Origin: DATIYW01 sp035517415
GTDB lineage: Bacteria; Acidobacteriota; Thermoanaerobaculia; Thermoanaerobaculales; Thermoanaerobaculaceae
DNA length: 18,059 bases
Direction: 5' to 3'
Assembly: GCA_035517415.1 (NCBI GenBank)
Contig: DATIYW010000053.1
Span: 1 to 18,059 of the forward strand
A model generated the notes under the pieces. It saw only the letters and a list, made by a program, of their open reading frames with translations. It did no database searches and was not told the origin of the DNA. A program made the position numbers and the translations under genes. How positions within the stretch are numbered: position 1 is the first letter of the stretch; every line of letters begins with the position of its first letter. Of the stretch, positions 6,365 through 12,771 are shown piece by piece.

Positions 6365-6832
6365 TCAGCGCCTGGCGGCGCGCCCGCCGGCGGCGGCCCA
6401 GCGCGCGTGCTCGACCTTCAGGCAGCGGTCCATGACCACCGCCAAGCCGGCGCGCCGGGCCTTTTCCGCGGCGGCGTTGTGGGCGAGGCCGAGCTGCATC
6501 CACACCGCCTTCGCGCCGCGGGCGATCGCCGCGTCGACGATCGGCGGGATGAACTCCGGCTTGCGGAAGATGTCGACCACGTCGATCGCGACCTCGTGCG
6601 GGATCGCGGCGAGATCGGGGTAGACGCGCTCGCCGAGGATCTCGGTCGCGACCGGATTGACCGGGATGATGCGGTAGCCGTGCTGCTGCAGGTACTGTGC
6701 GACCCGGTAGGAATCGCGGTCGGGCTTGTCCGAGAGTCCCACGACCGCGATCGTCCGGGCGCCGGCGAGGATCGCGTCGATCTCGCCCTCGCTCGCGTTG
6801 GACAGCGGCAACTCACACGCCTGCTCGTTCAC
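6365..6832 (-). CDS. CoA-binding domain protein (YccU-like)
   Basis: 155 residues from a GTG at 6832, preceded by GGAGG at five-base spacing; a GTG eleven codons upstream lacks a comparable site. The protein is a single CoA-binding Rossmann-like domain (the succinyl-CoA synthetase alpha N-terminal type). TIAVVGLSDKPDRDSYRVAQYL (27-48) is the nucleotide-binding beta-alpha unit. It continues with IIPVNP, DVVDIFRKPEF, AVWMQLGL and the C-terminal VVMDRCLKVEH typical of the stand-alone YccU family. Members bind CoA, but no precise role is assigned. It follows the MFS gene by 51 bases on the same strand and ends about 50 bases before the infC promoter. Confidence 0.9.
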   Translation of the reverse strand: MNEQACELPLSNASEGEIDAILAGARTIAVVGLSDKPDRDSYRVAQYLQQHGYRIIPVNPVATEILGERVYPDLAAIPHEVAIDVVDIFRKPEFIPPIVDAAIARGAKAVWMQLGLAHNAAAEKARRAGLAVVMDRCLKVEHARWAAAGGRAARR

Positions 6833-6883
6833 CGTTCCCTCCAATGGCGTAAACGCACGCGGCACCGCCGTTCGTCCCAGCGT

Positions 6884-8068
6884 TCATGCGGCGTCCCGCG
6901 CGAGCCGATGGCGCAGCACCGCCGCGGCGCTGCCGGCCGCGACGAGCGAGAGCCCGGCGGCGCCGAGCTGGGGGGCGGCGACGCCCCACGCGCCGAGCGA
7001 CAGCTCCGCCGCGAACGGGCCGATCACGCGGCCGAGGGACGCGACGCCCTGGTACGCCCCCAGCGCCAGTCCCTGCTCGTCGGCACGCGCGCTGCGCGAG
7101 ACCAGCGAGGAGAGCGCCGGCGTGACGAGCCCGGCGCCGAGCGCGAGCAGCGGCATCACCGCGATCACGCTGGCGAGGCGGTGCGAGAGCGCGAGCAGGA
7201 CGAGACCGGCGACGGTGCAGACGAGGCCGCCGATCACCAGGCGCGCCTCGCCCAGCCAGCGGTTGAGCCGCCCGGTGAGGCCGCCCTGGACGCCCGCGGC
7301 GAGCACGCCGATGTAGACGAACAGGAAGCTCACGTCCCGCGTCGGCAGGGCAAGCCGCGCGTGGACGAACTGCGCGAACGTGACCTCGAACGCGGCGAAG
7401 CCGGTGACCACCAGGAATCCGACGGCGAGCAGGGGGGCGAGCTCCGGGTGGCGCAGCGCCGAGGCGATCCGCGCGAGCCCGGAGCGCGGTGCGCCGGCGG
7501 CCGGCGGCGCACCGGCGGGCCGCGTCTCGGGCAGGAAGAACGCGGTCATCAGCCAGGCCACCGCCGACGCGGTCGCCGCGCCCCACCCCGGCGCCGACGG
7601 GGAGAGCGGCACCAGCACGCCGGCGAGCGCCGGCCCGGCGATGAAGCCGAGACCGAACGCGGCGCCGATCATGCCCATGCCGCGGGCGCGCTCGCTCGGC
7701 TCGGTGGTGTCCGCGATCACCGCCTGCGCGGTGGCGACGTTGCCGCCGCAGATGCCGGCGAGCAGACGGGAGGCGAAGAGCATCGCGAGCGAGCCCGCCA
7801 GGGCGAAGAGGACGCCGCCGGCGATCGAGCCGGCGAGCGAGATCAGCAGCACCGGGCGGCGCCCGGCGCGGTCGGAGAGGCGGCCAAGGATGGGCGAGAA
7901 GATGAACTGCATTGCCGAGTAGGACGCCATCAACAGCCCGAACGCCCACGGAGCGGGGTGGAAGCGGTCCGCGTAGAGCGGCAGCAGCGGAATGATGATG
8001 CCGAAGCCGACGAGATCGGTGAAGACGATCAGGAACAGGGTCGAGAGCGCCCTGCGGGGGGAGTGCAT
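6884..8068 (-). CDS. Major facilitator superfamily efflux transporter (TetA/drug:H+ antiporter type)
   Basis: 394 residues with about twelve hydrophobic segments, a normal 12-helix MFS length. GAGGAGG precedes the ATG at 8068. Helix 1 contains FTDLVGFGIIIPLLPLYA, typical of the TetA-like DHA1 group. The loop 2-3 motif A is GRLSDRAGRRPVLL (62-75). Helices 4-5 hold ICGGNVATAQAVIAD and GMIGAAFGLGFIAGPALAG, the latter matching the antiporter motif C of exporters. An alanine/proline-rich central loop (ETRPAGAPPAAGAPRSG) separates the two halves. The likely activity is proton-driven export of a small molecule across the inner membrane. The substrate cannot be told from sequence, and no regulator is adjacent. 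It diverges from fmt. Confidence 0.93.
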   Translation of the reverse strand: MHSPRRALSTLFLIVFTDLVGFGIIIPLLPLYADRFHPAPWAFGLLMASYSAMQFIFSPILGRLSDRAGRRPVLLISLAGSIAGGVLFALAGSLAMLFASRLLAGICGGNVATAQAVIADTTEPSERARGMGMIGAAFGLGFIAGPALAGVLVPLSPSAPGWGAATASAVAWLMTAFFLPETRPAGAPPAAGAPRSGLARIASALRHPELAPLLAVGFLVVTGFAAFEVTFAQFVHARLALPTRDVSFLFVYIGVLAAGVQGGLTGRLNRWLGEARLVIGGLVCTVAGLVLLALSHRLASVIAVMPLLALGAGLVTPALSSLVSRSARADEQGLALGAYQGVASLGRVIGPFAAELSLGAWGVAAPQLGAAGLSLVAAGSAAAVLRHRLARDAA

Positions 8069-8209
8069 GCCACCTCCTCGGTCGGCAACGAGTCTAGCGT
8101 CAAGTCGAATTCCGCTTGGAGGCAGGCGGAGCGGGTGAGGGACCGGCTTGGAACGGGGATGGCGCCGGCCTCGAGCGCTTTCCCTCGCCGGTCCACGGGC
8201 CACGCCGTG

Positions 8210-8215
8210 TAGAAT
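8210..8215 (+). promoter_or_regulatory. Candidate -10 element placing the fmt mRNA start at its start codon
   Basis: TAGAAT (8210-8215) ends six bases before the GTG of fmt, so transcription would begin at or within a base or two of the start codon. No Shine-Dalgarno sequence is present. A leaderless mRNA is the simplest reading. The -35 region is not convincing. Confidence 0.45.
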
Positions 8216-8221
8216 CCGGAC

Positions 8222-9157
8222 GTGCGACTCGTTTTCTTCGGCACGCCCGAGTTTGCGATTCCTTCGCTTGAGGCGGTGGTGGCCGCCGGCCACGAGGTGC
8301 TGCTGGTGGTGACGCGCCCGGACCAGCCGGCGGGGCGCCACATGCAGCTCACCCACCCGCCGGTGATGGGCGCGGCGCGGCGCCTCCGGCTCCCGCTCGC
8401 GCAGCCGGAGAAGCTGGGCGTCGACGACTTCTACACCCGGCTGCGGGCGCTCGACCCGGAAGTCGCGGTGGTGGTCGCGTTCGGCCGACTGATCTCACCG
8501 CGCGTGCTGCGCGTGCCGCGGCTGGGGTTCGTCAACGTCCACCCGTCGCTGCTGCCGCGCCACCGCGGCCCCTCTCCGGTGGAGTGGGCGATCCTCTCGG
8601 GCGACGCGGAGACCGGCGTCACGACGATGCTGCTCGACGAGGGGCTCGACACCGGCCCGATCCTGCTCCAGCGGCGCACGCCGATCGGCGCGCGCGAGCG
8701 CACGCCGGAGCTGGAGGCGCGGCTGGCGCGGATCGGCGCGGAGCTGCTGGTCGAGACGCTCGCCGGCCTCGCCGACGGGCGCGTGACGGCCACGCCGCAG
8801 GACGGCGCGCAGGCGACGGCGAGCAGCAAGCTCGACCGCCGCCTGGGGCGGATCGACTGGACGCTGCCGGCCGACGACCTGGCGCGGCGTTGCCGCGCGT
8901 TCGACCCCTGGCCGGGGCTGTTCGCCAACTTCCGCGGCTCGCGCATCAAGGTGCACGGCGTCGAGGTCGATCCGCCCCGGCCGGGCGGCGAGACGCCGGG
9001 CACGGTGCTGGCGGTGTCGCCGGCGGGGATCGCGGTCCGCTGCGGCGGCGAGAGCGTCGCGCGGCTGACCGAGCTGCAGCGAGAGGGCAAGCGACGGATC
9101 CCCGCCGACGCGTTCATCATCGGGGAGCGGGTTGCGCCCGGCGAGCGCTTCCGCTGA
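8222..9157 (+). CDS. fmt: Methionyl-tRNA formyltransferase
   Basis: 311 residues, the standard Fmt length. The enzyme transfers a formyl group from 10-formyl-tetrahydrofolate to Met-tRNAfMet. The N-terminal domain opens RLVFFGTPEFAIPSL; residues 105-120 (NVHPSLLPRHRGPSPV) hold the catalytic Asn and His, and LDTGP (142-146) the catalytic Asp. The C-terminal OB-like domain shows KLDRRLGRIDWT, RAFDPWPGLFA and the closing LQREGKRR. The RGPSPV loop replaces the more common RGAAPI, a variant known in several phyla. Start is GTG without a visible ribosome site (see the -10 element). The adjacent rsmB overlaps by 26 bases. def, often a neighbour, is absent. Confidence 0.96.
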   Translation: MRLVFFGTPEFAIPSLEAVVAAGHEVLLVVTRPDQPAGRHMQLTHPPVMGAARRLRLPLAQPEKLGVDDFYTRLRALDPEVAVVVAFGRLISPRVLRVPRLGFVNVHPSLLPRHRGPSPVEWAILSGDAETGVTTMLLDEGLDTGPILLQRRTPIGARERTPELEARLARIGAELLVETLAGLADGRVTATPQDGAQATASSKLDRRLGRIDWTLPADDLARRCRAFDPWPGLFANFRGSRIKVHGVEVDPPRPGGETPGTVLAVSPAGIAVRCGGESVARLTELQREGKRRIPADAFIIGERVAPGERFR

Positions 9158-10394
9158 CCCGCGCCGCCGGGCAGCGACGATCCTCGCGCGGGTGGACGCC
9201 CAGGGGGCGCACGCGGCGCGCCTGCTCGCCGATGCGACGCCGTTCGAGCGCGAGGTCGTGCTCGGCGCGCTGCGCTGGCAGCTGACGCTCGACCACCTGC
9301 TCCGGCCCCACCTGCGGCGCCCGCTCGCACAGCTGGACGCGCCGCTGCGAGCGGTGTTGCGCGCCGGGCTCTACGAGGCGCAGCGCATGGACACGCCGGC
9401 GCCGGTCGCGGTCGCCGAGGCGGTGCGCGTGGCAAAGTCGGTGGCGCCGCGCGCGTCGGGCCTCGCGAACGCGGTCCTGCGCCGCGCCTCCGCCGATCCC
9501 TGGCCCGATCCGGCCGACGAGTCGCTGCCGCTGTCGCTGCGCTTCTCGCACCCGCAGTGGCTGATCGACCGCTGGGTCGCGCGCTTCGGGGAGGGCGCCA
9601 CCCGCTCCGCGCTGGCGGCCGGTCAGCGTCCGGCGCCGCTCTGCCTGCTGGCGGCAGCGACGCGCGGCGGCTGGGCGGAGGATGCGGGAGTGAGGCTCGA
9701 GCCGCACCCGTTCGTCCCGGGCGTCGAGGTGGTGGCCGCCGGCGGGGAGACGGTCGCGGAGGGGTTGCGGCAAGGCCGAGCGTATGCGATGGACCCCGCC
9801 GCGGTGATGGTCGCGCGGCTGGTGCCGGACATCCCCGGCGTCGTGGCGGACCTCGCCGCGGCGCCCGGCGGCAAGAGCCTCGTTCTGGCCCTCGAGCGCC
9901 CGCGGGGGACGTTGGTGAGCGCCGACCGCAACCTCGGCCGCGTCGTCCTGATGGCGCGGACCCTCGCGCTCGCGGGCGCGCGACCGAGGCCGCTGGTGGC
10001 GGACGCGAGTGCCCCCGCGATCCGCCAAGGGGGCTGTGCCGTCGTCCTGCTCGACGCGCCCTGCTCCGGCACCGGCACGCTGCGGCGCCACCCGGAGATC
10101 CGCTGGCGCCTGCGGCCCGCCGACCTCCCGGGGTTGGCGGCCGTGCAGCGCCGCCTCGCCCGCGCGGCCGCGGCGCTGGTCGCTCCGGGCGGGTTCCTGC
10201 TCTACTCGACGTGCTCGCTCGAGGCGGAGGAGAACGACGCGGTGGTGGCGGATCTCGGGTTGGAGCCGGTAGCGGTCGAGCCGCTGCTGCCGGCGGCCGC
10301 GACGCGGACGGTGCTGGCCGGCGGCGGCGTGACGATCCTCCCGAGCGAGGCCAACGACGGCCACACCGTCCACCTCCTGCGAGCGGGGAGGTAG
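9132..10394 (+). CDS. rsmB: 16S rRNA (cytosine-967-C5)-methyltransferase RsmB
   Basis: 420 residues from a TTG at 9132 inside the end of fmt, with GGGGAG four bases upstream; it is the only start that keeps the whole N-terminal domain. Residues ~9-125 are the NusB-like RNA-binding domain (RRRAATILARVDAQGAHA..., LRAVLRAGLYEAQRMDTPAPVAVAEAV). The methyltransferase domain has APGGKS (244-249) for S-adenosylmethionine binding, DAPCSGTGTLRRHPEIRW (308-325, Cys311) and YSTCSLEAEEND (358-369, catalytic Cys361). These two cysteines define the RNA m5C methyltransferase mechanism. It is translationally coupled to fmt, a common pairing. The stop is TAG. Confidence 0.95.
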   Translation: MRPASASADPRRRAATILARVDAQGAHAARLLADATPFEREVVLGALRWQLTLDHLLRPHLRRPLAQLDAPLRAVLRAGLYEAQRMDTPAPVAVAEAVRVAKSVAPRASGLANAVLRRASADPWPDPADESLPLSLRFSHPQWLIDRWVARFGEGATRSALAAGQRPAPLCLLAAATRGGWAEDAGVRLEPHPFVPGVEVVAAGGETVAEGLRQGRAYAMDPAAVMVARLVPDIPGVVADLAAAPGGKSLVLALERPRGTLVSADRNLGRVVLMARTLALAGARPRPLVADASAPAIRQGGCAVVLLDAPCSGTGTLRRHPEIRWRLRPADLPGLAAVQRRLARAAAALVAPGGFLLYSTCSLEAEENDAVVADLGLEPVAVEPLLPAAATRTVLAGGGVTILPSEANDGHTVHLLRAGR

Positions 10395-10550
10395 CATCGC
10401 GCGGCCGCCGCTGTCGTAAACTGACGGCGAGCGATGCATGATCGGCGGCGCGGCTGGACGCAGCGGGAGGTGCGTTGCGATCCAGTCCGCGGCGGGGCGG
10501 GCCGGCTCCCGAGGGGGCGGCTGCGCTCGGCTGTCGAGGGAGGCGTCGAA

Positions 10551-10835
10551 ATGGCGGGTAAGACCGAACTGGTGGAGCGGATCGCCTTCGAGACCGGGAT
10601 GCCGAAGGCGCACGCCGCCCGCGCCATCGAGGTGATGATGGACACCCTGGGCGAATGGCTGCTCTCGGGCGAGCGCGTTGCGATCCCCGGCCTCGGCAGC
10701 TTCTACACCTCGGAGCGCCCGGCGCGCGAGGTGCGCAACCCGCGCACCGGCGAGACCGTCCGGGTGAGCGCGTCCCGCACCGTCCGGTTCCGCCCCGGCA
10801 AGGAGCTCAAGTCGCTGGTCAACGCCCGCCGGTAA
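10551..10835 (+). CDS. HU/IHF-family DNA-binding protein
   Basis: 94 residues with the start at 10551 preceded by GGGAGG. The N-terminal helical dimerisation region (KTELVERIAFETGMPKAHAARAIEVMMDTL) is followed by IPGLGSFYTSERPAREVRNPRTGE, the beta-arm whose Asn-Pro tip inserts into the DNA minor groove. It closes with FRPGKELKSLVN, the family C-terminus. Such proteins form dimers that bend and compact DNA. HU versus IHF cannot be decided from one sequence. The open frame continues upstream to 10434, but that extension has no homology-like features. The gene lies 156 bases after rsmB; a weak TAAACT at 10417-10422 might be its -10 element. Confidence 0.93.
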   Translation: MAGKTELVERIAFETGMPKAHAARAIEVMMDTLGEWLLSGERVAIPGLGSFYTSERPAREVRNPRTGETVRVSASRTVRFRPGKELKSLVNARR

Positions 10836-10841
10836 GACCGC

Positions 10842-10869
10842 GGTCCGTGGACCGTGGTTCGTGGTCCAA
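10842..10869 (+). repeat. Degenerate 7-base tandem repeat, array 3, with overlapping inverted repeats
   Basis: Four 7-base units, starting GGTCCGT, GGACCGT and ending GGTCCAA, fill the 72-base junction between the convergent HU and nucleoside kinase genes. The array contains alternative hairpins: CGGTCC/GGACCG (10841-10846 with 10849-10854) and TGGACC/GGTCCA (10848-10853 with 10863-10868). No T-tract follows on either strand. Confidence 0.7.
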
Positions 10870-10907
10870 ATGAGCAGATTCAAGCAGGGTGCTGGAAGTC
10901 GGCGCGG

Positions 10908-12260
10908 CTAGACGTCGAAGGCGCTGCCGCCGATGAACTCCCGCAGGATCGACGTCCTCGGCACCTCGTCCTGGAACACCGGTACGAACCAGGCGAGGAA
11001 GCGCAGCAGCCGGTACGCCTCGGTGTAGGCGGGGTGCTCGCGCGGGACCTCGAGCAGGAAGCGCTCCGCGTACACGCGCAGCACCGCGGGCTCGTAGACC
11101 AGCGCCGAGTTGAAGATCACGTCCGCCTCCTCCTGGAACGGGAAGATCCCGCGCGCCTCGCCGCGCCGCACCGAGCTCCACATCTCGAGCGTGCGGGTAG
11201 CGGGGTGGCCGCGGAAGAGGTGGTCGCGGACGATCCGGCGCAGCAGGCGGGCGTCGGAGGTGAAGATGCGGTTGTGATCGTCGAGGGTGAGCTGGGTGAG
11301 CGCGGAAATGAAGACGCGGTACTTGCTCTCCTCGGGCACCGAGGCGGTGAGGCGGTGGTTGAGGCCGTGGATCCCCTCGACCAGCAGCACCTGGTCGGGG
11401 TCGAGGCGCTGGCGCTGCCACAGGTCGCGGTCGGCGCGCCGGCCGCGGACGAAGTCGTAGCGCGGCTGCTCGATCTCCTCGCCGCGCAGCAGCCCGGCGA
11501 GGTCGGCGTTGAACAGCTCGACGTCGAGCGCCTCGAGCGCCTCGTAGTCGGGCTTGCCGCGAGCGTCGAGCGGGGTGCGCTCGCGGTCGACGAAGTAGTT
11601 GTCGAGCGAGAGGCCGACCGGGCGGATGCCGTTGACGCGGAGCTGGATCGCGAGGCGGCGGATGAACGTCGTCTTGCCCGAGGCCGAGGGCCCGGCGACG
11701 AGCACGACCCGCACGCGCTTCGCCTGCGCCGCGATCGCGTCGGCGATCTGGGCGATCTTCTTCTCGTGGAATCCCTCCGCGATGCGGATCAGCTCCGAGA
11801 CCTCGCCCGAAAGGCACATCCGGTTGAGCGAGCCGACGTTGGCGACGCCGAGCAGGCCGTTCCAGCGGCGCGTCTCGCGGTAGGCCGCAAACAGCTTGGG
11901 CTGGCTCGGCAGCGCCGGCAGGTGCGCCGCGTCGGAATTGCGCCCGAAGCGCAGCAGCAGGCCGTCCTCGTACGGCACGAGGGCGAAGCCCCGCACCCGG
12001 CCGGTCGAGGGCGCCGCGGTGCCGTGGGCGATGTCGACGAACTCGCCGCACGAGACCACCGCCAGCGTCGAGTGGCGCCGCACCGTGAGCAGCGCGAGCT
12101 TGCTCTCCTCGTGGTTGGCCCGGAAGATGCTCTCGGCCTCCTCGATCGTCACCGAGCGGCGCTGGAACGGCCGGTCCTCGGCGCAGATCTCGTTCATCCG
12201 CCGCTGCAGCGAGGCGACGATCGCCGGCGTCAGCGGCCGCGGCCCCTGCCAGGAGTAGAA
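10908..12260 (-). CDS. Nucleoside kinase (uridine-kinase-like), C-terminal part after an in-frame amber codon
   Basis: The frame runs from just after the TAG at 12261-12263 to a TAG stop at 10908; the first ATG is at 12197 (429 residues) with only a weak ribosome site. Numbered from that ATG: residues ~5-85 resemble the second additional domain of threonyl-tRNA synthetase (SCGEFVDIAHGT...PSTGRVRGF). Residues 163-178 (RVVLVAGPSASGKTTF) are the P-loop of the PRK/uridine kinase fold. LSLDNYFVDRERTP, KPDYEALEALDVELF and VLLVEGIHGLN complete the active site. With the upstream fragment it makes the TGS + SAD + kinase architecture of ~550 residues. The kinase domain looks intact. Family members are annotated as nucleoside or uridine kinases; the substrate is not certain. 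Confidence 0.88.
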   Translation of the reverse strand, partial: FYSWQGPRPLTPAIVASLQRRMNEICAEDRPFQRRSVTIEEAESIFRANHEESKLALLTVRRHSTLAVVSCGEFVDIAHGTAAPSTGRVRGFALVPYEDGLLLRFGRNSDAAHLPALPSQPKLFAAYRETRRWNGLLGVANVGSLNRMCLSGEVSELIRIAEGFHEKKIAQIADAIAAQAKRVRVVLVAGPSASGKTTFIRRLAIQLRVNGIRPVGLSLDNYFVDRERTPLDARGKPDYEALEALDVELFNADLAGLLRGEEIEQPRYDFVRGRRADRDLWQRQRLDPDQVLLVEGIHGLNHRLTASVPEESKYRVFISALTQLTLDDHNRIFTSDARLLRRIVRDHLFRGHPATRTLEMWSSVRRGEARGIFPFQEEADVIFNSALVYEPAVLRVYAERFLLEVPREHPAYTEAYRLLRFLAWFVPVFQDEVPRTSILREFIGGSAFDV

Positions 12261-12263
12261 CTA
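12261..12263 (-). other. In-frame amber codon splitting the nucleoside kinase
   Basis: Read on the minus strand, the codons run Leu-Gly-Gly-Gly-TAG-Phe-Tyr-Ser-Trp-Gln. Relatives normally have an aromatic residue, usually Tyr, after this Gly-rich SLG motif, so one base change (TAC or TAT to TAG) explains the break. The frame is open for 105 codons before and about 450 after. The alternatives are a real nonsense mutation, a sequence error, or readthrough. Confidence 0.8.
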
Positions 12264-12578
12264 GCCGCCGCCGAGCGACTGGCCGACGGTCAGGCGCGCT
12301 TCGGGGTAGAGCTCGCGGGCCGCCTCGAGCATCACGAGCGAGGCGGAGAAGCGCGACACCGCCTCGCCCTGGCGCGAGGCGGCGCGCACCGCCTCGAGGT
12401 CGACCTGGAAGCCGCGGAGCGGGAAGTCGAGCATCACCAGGCGCCGGTTGACCAGCGCCGCGACGATCTCCGGCGGCACCTCGCCGTGGGACTGGACGAG
12501 GAACTGCTCGACCGTCGTGCCGCTCGGCACCTGGCGCCGTTCCCCTGCGTAGCTGACCACCACCGAGCCCTGCGGCAC
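12261..12578 (-). CDS. Nucleoside kinase, N-terminal TGS-domain part ending at an amber codon
   Basis: 105 residues from a GTG at 12578 with GGAGG four bases upstream. The open frame extends further, to 12770, but that extension is low-complexity and overlaps the divergent promoter. Residues ~1-60 (VVVSYAGERRQVPSGTTVEQFL...IVAALVNRRLVMLDFPL) are a TGS domain as in threonyl-tRNA synthetase. FSASLVMLEAARELYPEARLTVGQSLGGG then begins the second domain, which continues beyond the stop. On its own it would lack any kinase activity. It should be read as the 5' part of one gene, 10908-12578, of 556 residues if the amber codon is counted as an amino acid. Confidence 0.85.
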   Translation of the reverse strand: MPQGSVVVSYAGERRQVPSGTTVEQFLVQSHGEVPPEIVAALVNRRLVMLDFPLRGFQVDLEAVRAASRQGEAVSRFSASLVMLEAARELYPEARLTVGQSLGGG

Positions 12579-12595
12579 GCGACCTCCGGCGGGGG

Positions 12596-12601
12596 ATTGT
12601 A
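12596..12601 (-). promoter_or_regulatory. Candidate -10 element for the nucleoside kinase
   Basis: On the minus strand TACAAT matches the -10 consensus at five of six bases and lies 17 bases before the GTG start, so the leader would be about ten bases with GGAGG inside it. The -35 is not recognisable. Confidence 0.4.
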
Positions 12602-12711
12602 GGCCACCTCCCCCCGAGCGCGCACGCCGGCGCGCCGGAGATCGAAGAGGAGCAGGCAGTTGCGGCCAGCGGTCGGTTGTCGGTGGGCGAACCGCCGGGC
12701 GCGGCCGGACG

Positions 12712-12717
12712 TAGAAT
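12712..12717 (+). promoter_or_regulatory. Candidate -10 element for serine acetyltransferase
   Basis: TAGAAT, the same hexamer as upstream of fmt, lies 54 bases before the chosen GTG at 12772 and 21 bases before the alternative GTG at 12739. The -35 is poor. Together with the kinase -10 it makes 12579-12771 a divergent promoter region. Confidence 0.4.
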
Positions 12718-12771
12718 TCCCGCCTGGGCCGGCGAGTTGTGTCGTTGGACGGGGCGGACGAGGGAGACACC

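Noticed and set aside
5618..8212. Very long plus-strand open frame (864 codons) opposite infC, the CoA-binding protein and the MFS gene
   Set aside because: It is antisense to three recognisable proteins and encodes Arg/Gly/Ala/Asp-rich low-complexity sequence, typical of shadow frames in high-GC DNA.
8069..8221. TTGACG on the minus strand (around 8095-8105) as a -35 box for the MFS gene
   Set aside because: No acceptable -10 sequence lies 16-19 bases downstream; the nearby TAGACT is only one base away.
10434..10550. 39-residue N-terminal extension of the HU-family protein
   Set aside because: It is not similar to HU or IHF N-termini; the ATG at 10551 has a ribosome site and gives the standard length.
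10908..12578. Genome-wide reassignment of TAG to an amino acid
   Set aside because: At least six genes in the window use TAG as an apparently correct terminal stop, so a general code change is not supported.
12627..12638. Perfect 12-base palindrome CCGGCGCGCCGG in the divergent promoter region
   Set aside because: Such G/C-only palindromes are expected by chance at this base composition, and no second copy near the other promoters supports an operator.
12579..12770. N-terminal extension of the nucleoside kinase fragment to 12770
   Set aside because: The extension is Arg/Pro-rich, overlaps the divergent promoter and acetyltransferase start, and a GTG with a good GGAGG site exists at 12578.
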